This document shows positions 22,342 through 34,040 of a stretch of DNA of 64,000 bases, in pieces. Under the pieces are notes generated by a model. The model was not told where the DNA came from, ran no database searches, and was given only the letters and a program-made list of their open reading frames with translations. Positions within the stretch are counted from its first letter, which is position 1; every line of letters begins with the position of its first letter. The stretch covers positions 1,798,001 through 1,862,000 of the forward strand of contig JAHQRK010000002.1 of assembly GCA_019828595.1 (NCBI GenBank), in the 5' to 3' direction. The position numbers were made by a program, and so were the translations under genes. This stretch comes from Aphanomyces cochlioides (taxonomy: Eukaryota > Oomycota > Saprolegniomycetes > Saprolegniales > Verrucalvaceae).

Positions 22342-22599
22342 ATGGAAAACTCATTGAAGTTGATCTACAAGTTTGTATGTGAGAAGCTAAATTAGCTATA
22401 TTTCAATATAAATTTAATCAATATTCTAAAAAGAGATTGAATAATTGCATTATTTGTGTTTAATTAATGCTAAATTTGTACCTCAGCTCATCATCATGAT
22501 TTGCAGCGATTGGAGGCGACCAAAGGCTACAATCCCAATGCGTTGACGACGATGCTTCCGTATTATGCGGCGGTCTACTGCTCGAGTCTGTGGCTGTAG
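22342..22599 (+). CDS. Possible small two-exon gene (41 codons)
   Basis: ATG at 22342 in a good context, exon 22342-22374, a GTATGT donor, an AT-rich 132-nt intron ending TTTGCAG-like at 22506, then exon 22507-22599 with stop. The product would be 41 residues with a hydrophobic, aromatic C-terminal half (LPYYAAVYCSSLWL). A competing reading from ATG 22263 through the same intron gives a longer product of about 107 residues in another frame. No homologue recognised; it abuts the dead MATE gene's stop. Confidence 0.22.
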
Positions 22600-23979
22600 C
22601 TAGACTAGCGGACTGCTTTCATCAACTTCTTTCTTGTGCTTACTTCGTTCCACGGCCTTGGACGCTTCAACTTCCCAATTGGTTGTTCAGGCTGCATAGA
22701 GAGCAAGAAGCGATGTGACAGCATATCCCGTGCACATGCCAAACCAAATGCCCAAAAGTCCATGATTCCAGTGAATGCCAAGGAAATGTGCTCCTGATAC
22801 ATCGACAATCCAAGCGCCAGTCATGAAAGAAACTATGGAAAGCAGTGAGAGTGTTTCTTTATCGGGCAAAAATACCAAGAATTGGGAGGCCACGAGCTTG
22901 CGCCAGCAATATCGACTACAAATGCAAGCATTGCCGGAATCGCAATAATGACTGCCAGTGTGGCAATGATTTCAAGCAATAGATTGCTCACCGCATTGAC
23001 TTCAGCAGGCATTCCAGCTCCCAAATACATACCAATGCGAGCAACGCCAGCTTTAGTTAAGCCCAAGATGATGCTTGTGATAACCATGTACAGTTCCACC
23101 GTGCAGTTGTGCGAATCAAGGGCAATCTAGACATGAAAGCCAAGTTTAGCTGCACACAATGACAGCCACAAACCTCGCCGAGCCAGGATGCCATGAGAGC
23201 CATTAGTTGCAGTTGGACGTCTTCAAAAAGGCGGCCAAGAGCAAGCGGCAAGCCGACGTCGATGAGCTTGCTGGAGTACTTCCATTGCAAAAAATCCAAA
23301 TTCCACCGCCAGGGGGGAGTACTGTTTGTATCCCATTATGTATGCCAGGAAGACGCCAAGACGCGTATACATCGTCAGAGCCATTGCAAGAGGCATACCA
23401 ATACAGCCATAGCCACTCCAACCCCACGCCGGCACGCCAAATAGAAGCAAGAGGTTCAAAACAACATGGACAATCACGAATGTGAACGAGATTACCACCA
23501 ATGGGAGAAAGATTTGCTGCGTTTGAAAGGACACAAGCAAGAGCTGGTACATAATCCGTGGCCAGAGCCAAAGCTCAGATAGATGCGTGTACTGCTGGGC
23601 CAACGCAATGCTTGCAGGCGTGACACCAAAGAAGCCAAGCAAGCCACTGACAAACCACCAAAATACACCAAGCGGCACGGTGACGATCAAACAGCCCATT
23701 TGGACATATCGTCCAAGAAGGAGGTAATTCTTCGCGCCAAACGCCAAACGCTTGCGACGCCAGTGAATTGAGTCCTTTGTCAAATCTCTGTGTGATAAAG
23801 TTGAGCGAAAAGTCGAGCAAGAGTTGCGAGAAGGCAATCGCGGTCATTTCCGTGGTTCCAATATGGCCCGCGACCATCATTTCAATCATCGACAACGCAA
23901 ACAAGCTCATTGTCGTCGCAAACGACGGTCCTGCCAGTCGAGAGAGCGTCGTCGCTTCGTCGTACTTGGTCAACGCCAT
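22600..23979 (-). pseudogene. MATE-family transporter (copy 2), inactivated
   Basis: Paralogue of the MATE genes at 18.6 and 24.4 kb. Start Met at 23979 (MALTKYDE) and family motifs MIEMMVAGHIGTTEM, GMPLAMALTMY and ARIGMYLGAGMP. Four lesions: a 7-bp tandem duplication at 23735-23748 shifts frame after SLASQAFG; an extra base in a G6 run (23312-23317) shifts it again; an internal deletion of roughly 45 codons near 22905 removes two membrane segments, joining VVDIA directly to LAQARGLPIL; and an in-frame TGA at 22687-22689 precedes a still readable tail ending at 22600. Introns at equivalent sites remain. Clearly dead. Confidence 0.88.
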
Positions 23980-24440
23980 CGCTGCGATCGCTCCACACTG
24001 GAGAGGGCCGTCGAGCGTCACGTCGGTCAATATCCGCTCAAAATATATCATAATCCGTCAAATTATCCATATAGATAATCCGTCTTGCACGTTTGGAAAT
24101 TGCTCAAATTAATTCAAATATATCCCTAAAATCACTGACTATGTAGTAAAATATATTTAGTTTAAATTATTCCAATTTTACTTGAATAATGTATGAAAAA
24201 TTAAGTATATCAAATTTAACAAATATAAATATGGCTCAAAATATGTCATAAATCTAGGTATTTAATGAAAAAGTCGGATAATATGATGAGCTATTTTGAC
24301 TGATCCAGAGTGGTTGTCAAGATGGATCACCGTCGGTCGCATAAAGATCTTTTCGCCAGCGAAATGACAGCCAAAAGATTGGCAAGACCAGAGAGAGTAT
24401 CAGTGCATGTTGTTGGCTTACTGCAGCTTTCAAGAGGCTT
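23980..24440. other. AT-rich intergenic region
   Basis: Upstream of dead MATE copy 2. Two ATAATCCGT units flanking ATTATCCATATAGAT at 24048-24083 resemble degenerate relatives of the TATCCGGATA promoter motif. Nothing else seen. Confidence 0.45.
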
Positions 24441-26006
24441 TTAGGGCGTTGCGAGGAGTCTTGTGGTTTCCTTAGCCTTTTCCTCTTTTTCCTTGCTTCG
24501 CGCGACCGCCTTGGTTGCTTCATCGTCCCAGTTTGCCGTCAACGAAGCGTACAACGAGATCGACGTTGTGACGCCGTAGCCCAACGCCATGCCAATCCAA
24601 ATGCCAAGCAGGCCAAATTTCCACGAAACACCAATGTAATACGCAGCGGGGACGCCGACAATCCATGCTCCAGTAAAAAACGACACTACGAAAGAAGTTC
24701 ATGAGTCTGACGACCGGCAACAGAGTCGACGCTTACAGAGAATGGGAAGAGCTCGAGCTTGCGCGACTAAAACAGCCTAGAAAGATATTGAATGAATTTT
24801 GGAAAGAGATTGACGATGGTCTTACCATGGACGAGTAGAACAACGACAGGATGACATATCCCGCAGCGGCGAATGTACAAATTTGCGTCATCTCGGTCCA
24901 GATTTCAGCGTCTTTGGAGAAAAGATGGCCGACGTTTTCGCGATTCAGCAGGAGAATCGTCGCCGTGACGATAGAGAAGGAGGAAATCGCCGTCGCGACA
25001 AGCGTGGCGACGTGTTTCGCTTCTTTCGGCTTGTTCGCCCCCAAGTAGATAGCAATGCGAATAACACCGGCACCTGACAAGCCGTAGATCGGACTCGTCA
25101 AGAAGAAAATCAAGCCGATCATGGCGTTGTGCGCATCAAGCGAGATCTACACTTCGTCAAGGCCATTCATGTGCTTCGAACTCGTCGTACCTCGCTCACA
25201 ACCGACGCCATGAGTGCCATCGTTTGCAGTTGTGCATTTTCAAACGTTTGGCCGATAGCGAGCGGTAATCCAACTTGAATGAGCGGTATGATGAACTTTG
25301 TGTCGAGGAAATCCAAGTTCCAGACCCACGATGCGCGATGATACTGTCGATAGGCCATCATGTAGAGCAAGTAGACGATCAAACGGACATAAGTCGTCAC
25401 GATCATGGCGAAAGGCATGCCGAGAAAGCCAATTCCAGTCCAGTTCCACGCCGGAACGCCAAAGACAAAGAGCACGTTGATGCCCAAGTGCAGCAGCACA
25501 AATGTGATCGAGATGACTGCAGTCGGGAGTGCAATTTGCTGTGCGTCAAAGTAGACCGTCATGAACTGAAAGATCAATCGCGGCCAGATCGTCAAGGTCG
25601 AGAGATGCGCATACTGCTGGGCGAGGACGATGCTGGCAGGAGAAACACCAGCGAGGCGAAGAAAGTCGCCGACAAACCACCACAAGATTCCCATCGGCAC
25701 CGTAATGATCGTGAGGCCAAGGCAGCCCATTTGAGTGTATCGCCCGAGCAAGTGATAGCTCTTGGCACCGACAGCTTGCGATCCAAGCGCATTGAGACCA
25801 CGGTTGAATCCTTGGGAAAAGACAATGATGGAGAAATCAAAGATGATTTGCGAGAACGCGACGGCAGTCATCTCAGACGTTCCCAAGTGACCCGCGACGA
25901 TCATCTCGATGAGAGAGAGCGAGAAGACGCTCAGCGTGGAGAGAAACTTGGGCACCGCGAGTTGCAAGAGCGCTTTCCATTCTTCAGTCGTCGTCAAGCT
26001 CTCCAT
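24441..26006 (-). CDS. MATE-family efflux transporter (copy 3)
   Basis: 473 residues from four exons on the minus strand: 26006-25191, 25146-24826, 24776-24737 and 24685-24441. Twelve membrane segments; landmarks SLIEMIVAGHLGTSEMTA, FNRGLNALGSQAVGAKSY and VIRIAIYLGANKPKE. It has one more intron (25147-25190) than copy 1 and shares the 40-nt mini-exon (AVLVAQARALPIL). The cytosolic C-terminus is rich in Lys and Glu. Start Met at 26006 or at 26024, six codons upstream; both are in frame. Intact, so likely functional. Confidence 0.9.
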
Positions 26007-26477
26007 GACCACCACTGGTGACATAACGCATGTTGTTCGATCAAAATAGTCGTCATGGAGATAGTTGACCCCGGAAGCGACAACGTCTTCACCACAACGG
26101 CGATGGACCCTGCCTGGAGATCATCTTGCTTGTCGCTCTAAGCAACAACCGCGACTACAATTGGCATTGGGTTTTGCATGTCCATGCGACTAATGCTGTT
26201 GAAATGTCATCATCATTGAAATTTCCAATGAAACACCGCTCCAAGGCGACAAAGGCCGCGCGACAATGCCAAAGCGACCCACAGATCTTTCCATCTTGCC
26301 GCAGAGAGAGCAGTCCGAGCAGTCAAATGCATCAACCTCTGCTTTGGAATGACTCCTTTAGGTGTTTGATTGTTCATTGTGGTAGCTCTTGACCGTCCAT
26401 TTTTGAAATTTCACACGTTTGAAATGTCCATCGTCGAACAAAATGGACATGTGCATGGCTTGATTGTTATGGATGAC
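26007..26477. other. Intergenic, no gene seen
   Basis: Promoter side of MATE copy 3 and 3' side of the phosphoesterase gene; no supportable ORF or repeat. Confidence 0.5.
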
Positions 26478-27741
26478 TTAGAGTTGTGATTGATATTGCT
26501 TGAGGAAGGCATCAAGCAGCGGTACGACTTGCTTCCGAGAGAGCGCGACGTTGTGCTGCTCGTACGCGTGGACGCGTTCGTCCACGACAATCGGCGAGAG
26601 TTGGAGCACATCAACGCTTTTCAAGTACGTTTTCAGGGCCGCATGGAGCGTCGAATTTGGAGAATAGACAAGGAGTTGCCGACGAGGGCCAGATTGAATC
26701 ATGGACTGCACAACGACAAAGGCGAGATTGCCTTGACGGACACGATACTGTTCTAACTGAGCAAACGCAGTCAAGTTGTCGTCTTTGTCGCCGCTTTGGC
26801 TGTTGCCAAGAGCCCAAAACGTGTCGAGATCGATCAAGATTGAGCTGCAGCCGTACGAGATGCCAGAGGATTCAAAGTGCTTGTAGTCGTACTCGAGGCA
26901 ATTCCCAAACGAAAAGGCTCTCCAGTTCTCGGGATTGAACTTCTCAAACACGAGCCATGAATACAAAGACGAGGGATCGACCAGAGACAGCGGCTCCAGC
27001 AATTCGACCATGGCAAAATCCCGCGGTGTGCCTTTCTTCATCTTGGGATCCATGTTCATGTTGTCGAGGAGGATCACAGCGAGAAGAAGCGTGGCTTCGA
27101 GAGGGGAGACTGGGCCGGCTTTAGCCACTTGTTCAGCGATAAGAGTGCAGCAAGAGCCTGCAAGAACCTCCCCGCCACGCTCGTTACGAATGAATGCAAT
27201 GTGCCGGTCGTCGCCAGTGACATGGACATGGGCACCAAGATCTTCGTGATGATCAAGGATGGATTTCTACATCAAACAGCCACCTTAGAACGTCGAGAAG
27301 AAGGTCGAATGGACGTACGACAGCTTGGTCCAAGGGGGTGTAAGCACGTTTAAGCTTGTTGTGGTCCGTGAGTGTGAGGTCGAGCTGGTGGGCTGTGTGG
27401 ACAGCAGCGAGATCAATCTCATCTTGAAACACCAACGCGTCCATGTCAATATGTGCAGCGTCAAAGAGGGCTTTTGTTTCACACCGCAGTCGGAATTGGT
27501 CTCGATTGACGCTCATGACTGGCAAGAAGACCGTCGTGTCGACGCTTCGACTGCCTTTCGAGAACGCATGGACCAGGCTGCTCACCATTGAGTCTGCATC
27601 GCATGCTTCGTTGCCCAGGACGACATGGAGCCGTTCAAAATCCTTGGAGAAGACAGCAGAGCGTGAAGCACGTAGGAAAGTGTTAATTTTCTCAGCGTGA
27701 GACGCGAGGAACGCCGTCGAGAGGAGACCCGCGCGACTCAT
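26478..27741 (-). CDS. DHH/DHHA2 phosphoesterase, PPX1/prune-like exopolyphosphatase
   Basis: 403 residues from two exons on the minus strand: 27741-27319 and 27266-26478; the 52-nt intron restores the reading frame exactly at the catalytic motif. Metal-binding motifs in order: the NEACDADSMVSS block (DxD), LTLTDHNKL, and ILDHHEDLGAH, the DHH signature. The C-terminal half (LLLAVILLDNMNMDPKMKKGT onward) is a DHHA2 domain. Family members hydrolyse polyphosphate or short-chain phosphates and cyclic nucleotides. Its start is 128 bp from the divergent carboxypeptidase gene, so they share a promoter region. Confidence 0.87.
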
Positions 27742-27869
27742 GGACTTCCCCCGAGATTCGCTGAATTTGGTTTTAAACCTTTTTATTTTATTATCTTCAA
27801 ATTAGTAATGACATTATGAAAAATGCATAAAAATACGTTGAAAAAAGTGTTGTTGCACTTTCGACAAAG

Positions 27870-29452
27870 ATGATCGGGCTCACGTCCGTCCTGACGCACC
27901 ACCACATTCCACCGAAGCCTCTGACGGCCGAGGAGACGCGGCTGACTGGCGCTCGAATCTTCTACCATGATGCGACCAGCAGGCGTCTCTTGTTCGCCAC
28001 GGCGTGCTTTGTAGCGATGCTCTTGTCGATTGGAGTGACGACAACTCAATCATGGCAAATGACATCCTTGCCAGTCGCCCAACTCGACGCAGTTCGACCT
28101 CCGTTTGCGTGCGATACGACTGAACAAGCCTCTGGCTATATCAAGCTGCCGAACAAGCTTGATGCACATTACTTTTACTGGTTCTTTGAGTCGCGAGACA
28201 AGCCCGAGACGGACCCTTTGGTGCTTTGGCTCACGAGTGGCCCCGGTGGCTCAAGCATGATGGCTCTCCTCACTGAAAACGGTCCATGCAGCGTTGCTAG
28301 CGACGGCGAGACGACCATTTCCAATCCTTACTCGTGGACATCCAACGCCAACGTGATTTGGGTGGATCAACCTGTTGGAGTCGGCTTTTCATACGGCCAG
28401 CTCCCAGAGGATTATGACCACACGCTGGACGATGTAGCCAACAACATGTACCTCTTCCTGCAAGGCTGGCTCAAGGAACATCCGTCGTTTGCAAGACGGC
28501 CTTTCTTCATCACTGGAGAGAGTTTTGCTGGTCAGCATGGCCCTGCCATTGCCGCCAAGCTTCTCACGCGACAGCCAGCCGACGACGAAATTGCAATTCC
28601 TCTCCAAGGGGTTGCCGTTGGAAATGGATGGACGAGCCCGCTCATTCAGGTGAGATCTGCCACTTCCAAGAGGAGCTCAAATTGACGCAGATCCAACATC
28701 AAACCGATCTCATCTACGAGAATACCTACGGCAAGACCATCTTTGAAGACACGGAAGCGCTTGCAACTTATGAGCGCAGCACGCAAGCAATTGCAGTCCT
28801 CGCTGATGCCTGCAACAGCGGCCACAATGCCACGGCATGCGTCGAAGCGTCTCTGCAGTGGAAGAAGGAATTGATGGTGCCTCTCGTCTCGACTGCTGCT
28901 GTGGATCGATTTGATCTGCGCAAGCCTTCGGCAACGGTCTCGTTGGAAGAGGGTTCAGCGGCTCGTTCTGCTGAAATGTCCGCCGATATCGGCAATGCAG
29001 CCACGACATCCTTCCTGAACGACGAAACTGTCCAGCAACAATTGCACGTCGCCTCCGATCGAGCTGGAACGTGGCGCGTGATTGCCAGCGACGTCAACGA
29101 AAACTTTTCTCAAGCCATGTTTGAAAACGCCGATCACTATGTGGCCACAGTCCTCGCTCACAACGTCCCAGTGCTCATGTACGCTGGCGATGCCGATCTG
29201 ATGTGCAATTGGAAAGGCATCGAAGCTTGGATGCTTGCTCTACCGTGGCCAGGTCGCGATGCATTCAATTCTGCTGCTGGCGTTCCTTTCATCGTCGAGG
29301 GTACAACGGCGGGGGAGCTCAGAACCGCCGGTCCGTTGAGCTTTCTCCGACTTTTTAAATCAGGGCACATGGTTCCCATGGATCAGCCCGTCGTAGCGCT
29401 GGCCATGCTCAATCGAATCATTCACCAAGAGCCATTGACGTCCCATGAGTAG
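27870..29452 (+). CDS. Serine carboxypeptidase (S10) 1, membrane-anchored
   Basis: 513 residues from two exons: 27870-28649 and 28691-29452. A single hydrophobic helix near residues 42-60 after a cytosolic N-terminus predicts a type II membrane enzyme (lumenal, vacuolar or surface). S10 landmarks: GYIKLPN, HYFYWFFES, VIWVDQPVGVGFSYG, catalytic Ser in GESFAG, Asp in YAGDADLMCNWKG and His in SGHMVPMDQP. The oxyanion-loop motif reads TSGPGGSS where the paralogues have GGPG. First of three paralogues within 6.2 kb. Confidence 0.92.
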
Positions 29453-29500
29453 ATCCTCCCTCATCGTCAAATAATCAATCATGTTAGCTGTCTCGTTCAT

Positions 29501-29610
29501 TTCTAACCCCATCACCCCGAACCCTTCAACCCTAACAACTTCAACCCCCTAAACCCCATCAACCCCAACAAACTCAAACCCCTAAACCCCTTCAACCCTT
29601 TCCTTGAATC
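29501..29610. repeat. Degenerate telomere-like CCCTAAA tract
   Basis: About 110 bp of C-rich, irregular CCCTAAAC/AACCCC units (for example CCCCTAAACCCC occurs more than once). The strand would read TTTAGGG-like on the complement. No other telomeric sequence nearby. Confidence 0.65.
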
Positions 29611-30062
29611 AAGGAGAGCAACATGGATCTCGCAGATCAGGAATTCAGACGATTTCTTAGCACTCACCTAGGTAATGCTTGGACTCTTCTCCAAGATCTC
29701 GCTTCCTATGATAGCTATCGGCTGTAGTCTATCTAAATGAAGGCCTTCTTGAGTATGTAGCGCTCTCTGCTGGTTGGAAACCTTGTCAGTCGTCCTGACG
29801 ATGCTTTGACATCTTGATGGCAATCTTTTCAAGACCTCGCCAAGCCCAAGCTGCTGTGGCAATCTGGCGATGGAGACATCATCCATGGACTTCTGTACAA
29901 CTAAATGATTGCACAATGAGTGCGATCGTTTTTGCTCAAGCAATGTTTATTCCCATGACTTGAAGAGCTCATGATTGCCCATCGACTGACTTCGAGAAGA
30001 GTCCTCTTGAAAAGTGGCACATCGGACTGAAACTGAAGCCATAATCCAATTTTATCGCAATC
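29611..30062. other. Intergenic, no gene seen
   Basis: Upstream region of carboxypeptidase 2. Short ORFs on both strands have no recognisable features. Confidence 0.45.
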
Positions 30063-31570
30063 ATGAAGTCGGCAGCGAGAAAAGATGCCGAGTCCATGCC
30101 ACTCGTGCACTCTGTCCAGCGTCCAAGCCACGGACGCTCGACTTTCCTCACTGCGGTCGGACTTCTCGGCTGTTGCTGCCTACTGGCCACTGCTGGCATC
30201 TTCAGCTCCAAGCGCATTTCCTCCCCTCAGACAATTATCAACCTGGACGAAGAAACATTTTGCGACTCAACGCCACAAACTTCCGGCTACATCACACTGC
30301 CCAACAAGACGGACGACCACTACTTCTACTGGTTCTTTGAATCACGATCGAACCCCTCGTCGGATCCGCTCGTTCTTTGGCTCTCGGGTGGCCCAGGAGC
30401 GTCCAGCTTGATGGCTCTCTTGACTGAAAATGGCCCGTGCGCTGTTGCTCCGGACGGGAATTCGACCGTGCGCAAGGGTATCTCATGGACCAACAATGCA
30501 AGCGTGCTCTGGGTAGATCAACCCACTGGCACGGGCTATTCGTACAACTCGCCGACTGATTTTGACACGACGGAAGAACAAATTGGCGCCAACATGGTGG
30601 CCTTCCTCGTGAGGTGGCTTGATCAATTTCCAGCTTACAAGTCACGACCGTTGTTCATTGCTGGTGAAAGTTATGCCGGTCAGTACATTCCCGTGATTGC
30701 GACGGCGATCCTCGCCAGTCCGTCCTTTCCAGAGATCAACTTGCAAGGCATTGCGCTTGGTAACGCCTATGTGAGCGACATCCAGGTAAGAGCACCGTGT
30801 CGTTGATTTCATTGACGCAGCGACGGCGGTAGGCGGCGCATGACACGGATCTCTTGCGTGACAACGCGTACAACTTGACACTCATGACCGAAAGCGAGTT
30901 TGAACAGTACAAGGCCAATGTCACCCATGTTAAAGAGCTTGGAGTTGAGTGCCTCAAGAGGAAGAACGTCTCGGCGTGTGCTGAATTGGGTCGCATTCGA
31001 CGCGACAGTGTCATGGTGCCGCTCTTGACGGTCTGTCGAGTGAACCCGTACAACATGCTCGAGCCGCCAGTGTTTGGACCAAATGGCTCAGTCCCTGAAG
31101 ACTTGTTAGCTCGCCCTGACACAATTGCGGCGCAGAATTTCCTCAACTTGCCTCATGTTCAACAGCGTTTGGGTGTGCATCCTGGTCTAACGTGGCGAAT
31201 TACCGCCCCTGATGTCGGAAAACATTTGCTCCCGAGCGTCAACGTCGACTACGAAGACATTGTCGCTTCGCTTCTTGACCGCCATATTCGAGTGCTGGTT
31301 TATGCTGGCGATGCCGACTTGGTCTGCAACTGGAAAGGCTGCAAGGCTTGGACGCTTCACATGGAATGGTCTGGCAAACGTGCATTCAATGAAGCCCCTG
31401 AAGAGTCTTTTGTCCTCCAAGGACAAGATGCTGGAGTCTACCGCACAGCGCACAATTTGACCTTTTTCCGCGTCTTCCGAGCTGGCCACATGGTTCCAAC
31501 GAATCAACCGGCCGTCGCGCTCACCATGATGAATCGCTTCATGGCCAACGAGCGTCTCAGCCCAGAGTAG
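30063..31570 (+). CDS. Serine carboxypeptidase (S10) 2, membrane-anchored
   Basis: 486 residues from two exons: 30063-30785 and 30833-31570; an alternative AG at 30820 would bring an immediate stop, so 30832 is the acceptor. N-terminal anchor near residues 28-46 (TAVGLLGCCCLLATAG). Landmarks: GYITLPNK, FYWFFES, LSGGPGASS, LWVDQPTGTGYSY, catalytic GESYAGQY, Asp in YAGDADLVCNWKG and His in AGHMVPTNQP. Same intron position as its paralogues, so tandem duplication is the simple origin. Confidence 0.92.
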
Positions 31571-31705
31571 ACAACTGTAAAGTCCATGTCGAGCTGTCAA
31601 TATGTCGATTGTTATTCCAACATAACATGGTGAAATGAATTTTCCGACGGGTTTCTCCGACGGCGGCAGCCTGACGACACCGTATTCGCGAGTTTTCATT
31701 TCTCG

Positions 31706-32425
31706 ATGAGTGCGACGTCGACAATCCTCTCCGTCCTCTTGAATGCGGACACTTTGCGCCGCATTCAGGGCTACCAACATGGTCTCTATGAAGATCTCGT
31801 GAAGGATTTTCAATCGTGGAAGTCTATCCATGCTTGGTTTGATCCCGCCCGACAACAAACCATGTGTCAGCTCCCAGGAGATGCTTCTAGCCGCTCTCTG
31901 GATGACTATTTCGTCGACGATATCGAAGACCGCGCATTCTTGATGCACCGTGCGATCGTAAATGGACGACTGGATCACGTGCAACGCTGGATTGCTTGCC
32001 ATGGCGACGTCAGTTGCTACGCCATGGACTGCGCTGCCGCTCATGGGCAATTGAAAATCATCGAGTGGCTTCATTCGACTCGATCAGAAGGTTGTACGAC
32101 AGACGCCATGGATTTTGCAGCGCTGCGTGGCCATCTCGACGTCGTCCGCTTTCTTCACAAGCACCAAAAAGGAGCGACTTTCCTAGCCATGGACTTTGCA
32201 GCTGGCCAAGGCCACCTTGATATTGTCCGCTTCCTTCACAATAATCGCAGTGAAGGATGCACGACAATGGCCATCGATGCAGCAGCTAGCAACGGCCATC
32301 TACAAGTTGTGGCATTCTTACACCAGCACAGACATGAAGGATACACCAAGAAAGCCATCGACGGCGCAACAACGCATGGCCACGACCATGTCGTCGCCTT
32401 CCTCAAGAGCATAGATTCACGATAG
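31706..32425 (+). CDS. Ankyrin-like repeat protein
   Basis: Intronless, 239 residues. The C-terminal two thirds carry four to five repeats of about 34 residues with the pattern AMDFAAxxGHLDVVRFLH(n)nRSEGCTT, an ankyrin-like unit widespread in oomycete genomes as large families. N-terminal 80 residues have no recognised domain. Presumably a protein-binding scaffold; no enzymatic motif. Sits between carboxypeptidases 2 and 3. Confidence 0.83.
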   Translation: MSATSTILSVLLNADTLRRIQGYQHGLYEDLVKDFQSWKSIHAWFDPARQQTMCQLPGDASSRSLDDYFVDDIEDRAFLMHRAIVNGRLDHVQRWIACHGDVSCYAMDCAAAHGQLKIIEWLHSTRSEGCTTDAMDFAALRGHLDVVRFLHKHQKGATFLAMDFAAGQGHLDIVRFLHNNRSEGCTTMAIDAAASNGHLQVVAFLHQHRHEGYTKKAIDGATTHGHDHVVAFLKSIDSR

Positions 32426-32490
32426 TTGATTTAATTCATAGCTTCTCGTCATAATCCAAGTAAATTGCAAATATCACCGAGGCTGCTCGT

Positions 32491-34040
32491 CTAAGCTTGC
32501 ACGAGCTCATCAGCCAAGAAGCGATTGAGCATCGTGAGCGCCACTTCAGGCTGATTTTCAGGCACCATGTGACCAGCGTTGTAGACTCGGAGGAAGGCAA
32601 AGTTCTTGGCCGCTTGCAACGCACCAGCATCAGCGCCATTGACTGTGAATGGAACATACTGGGCAGCTTGGAAATCAGCTTTGCCACTCCATTCAAGGGC
32701 GTTGGTCCAAGCATGATTGCCAAGCCAGTTGCAAACCAAATCGGCGTCTCCGGCGTAGATAAGGACTCGAATGTCGTGTTCTAGCAAATCCACAACGTGG
32801 CTTTCGTAGTTTTTGAAGACATCGGGCATAAAGTTGGCAAAGACTGCTTGGGAGAGCTCAGTCCAGGGGTAAGGACGTTTGGCAGCAGGAATATTGAGCT
32901 CCGTTTGGATATCAATGTTGTTCAAGAAGGCATGAGCTTGGCGATTTCCAATGTTCTTCATGGCCTCATCGGGCAAAGCTCCCTTAGCACCACCGTTCAA
33001 GGCCGGTTGGTTTTGTACAGCAGCTTCGTTTCGCCCAGTCGGCGCACGCAAGTCATATTGACTGACTTTAGCAACGGTGACAATCGGCATGACAACACCA
33101 GCGAGCCAAAATGCACTCGCTTGAGTGCAAGCATCATTGTCATTTGCGTAGCATTTTTCAGTGAGCGCTAAAAGTGTCGAGACGTTTTGCTTGTACTCGG
33201 CAAAGTCAGTATCATTCATCAGGACAATGCCGTACGAGTTGTTTTGGATCAAATTGGCTTGGTATTTCGTCTAGATTGACGATCAGATTGACGAAAGAAT
33301 GGAAAGAGGATAAGTACCTGGGTGAGAGGGTTTGTAAATCCATTGCCGATCGCGATGCCTTCCAAGCTGATCTTGACATCGTCGCCTGAAGGTTTTGTAT
33401 TGAGCAAAGCTGTCGCTACAGCTGGTACGTAATGACCGGCATAGCTTTCACCAGTGACGAAAAACTTGTTCTTAATAAACTTGGGGTGGGCTTTCAAAAA
33501 CGCTTGGAGGAAGTAATACATGTTGGTGCCTGCTTGTTTCGAGTCGTGGTCGGCATCAGCGACGGTTCCGTACGAGAAACCAGTGCCGATGGGTTGATCG
33601 ACCCAGATCACATTGGCGTTGTTTGTCCACGAGTAAGGATTCGACACTGTCGTCACACTGTCGTCGGCAACTGTGCATGGGCCATTTTCAGTCAAGAGAG
33701 CGAGCATGCTCGAGCTGCCAGGGCCACCAGTCAGCCAGAGCACAAGCGGGTCGTTTTCGGGGTCCGAGCGCGACTCAAAGAACCAGTAGAAGTAGTGACC
33801 ATCTTCCTTGTTGGGAAGCTTGATATAACCAGAAGACTGAGCGGTCGAGTCACAAAATGGTTGTTTCGTCGACAGCGCTACAGACTTCGTCGTTCCTGTC
33901 GAAACGACACCCAAAGCAACGAGTACCATCATGACAGCCGCTACTGCAACTTTCTTCCATCCATTTGATGTAGCAGAGAGAGGTGATTCGTGGCTCTTCG
34001 AGCCCACGAGAGGCGAGCGTTCGCCAGTGTCGTTCGTCAT
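32491..34040 (-). CDS. Serine carboxypeptidase (S10) 3, membrane-anchored
   Basis: 500 residues from two exons on the minus strand: 34040-33318 and 33270-32491. The frame is open to 34133, but Met at 34040 (MTNDTGERSPLVGSK) gives the cytosolic tail plus anchor arrangement of the paralogues. Anchor near residues 29-48 (VAVAAVMMVLVALGVV). Landmarks: GYIKLPN, LTGGPGSSS, IWVDQPIGTGFSYG, catalytic GESYAGHY, Asp in YAGDADLVCNWLG and His in AGHMVPENQP. Opposite orientation to copies 1 and 2. Confidence 0.92.

Noticed and set aside
31187..32074. 295-codon minus-strand frame across carboxypeptidase 2 and the ankyrin gene
   Set aside because: Spans the ends of two well-supported genes on the other strand and lacks domain features.
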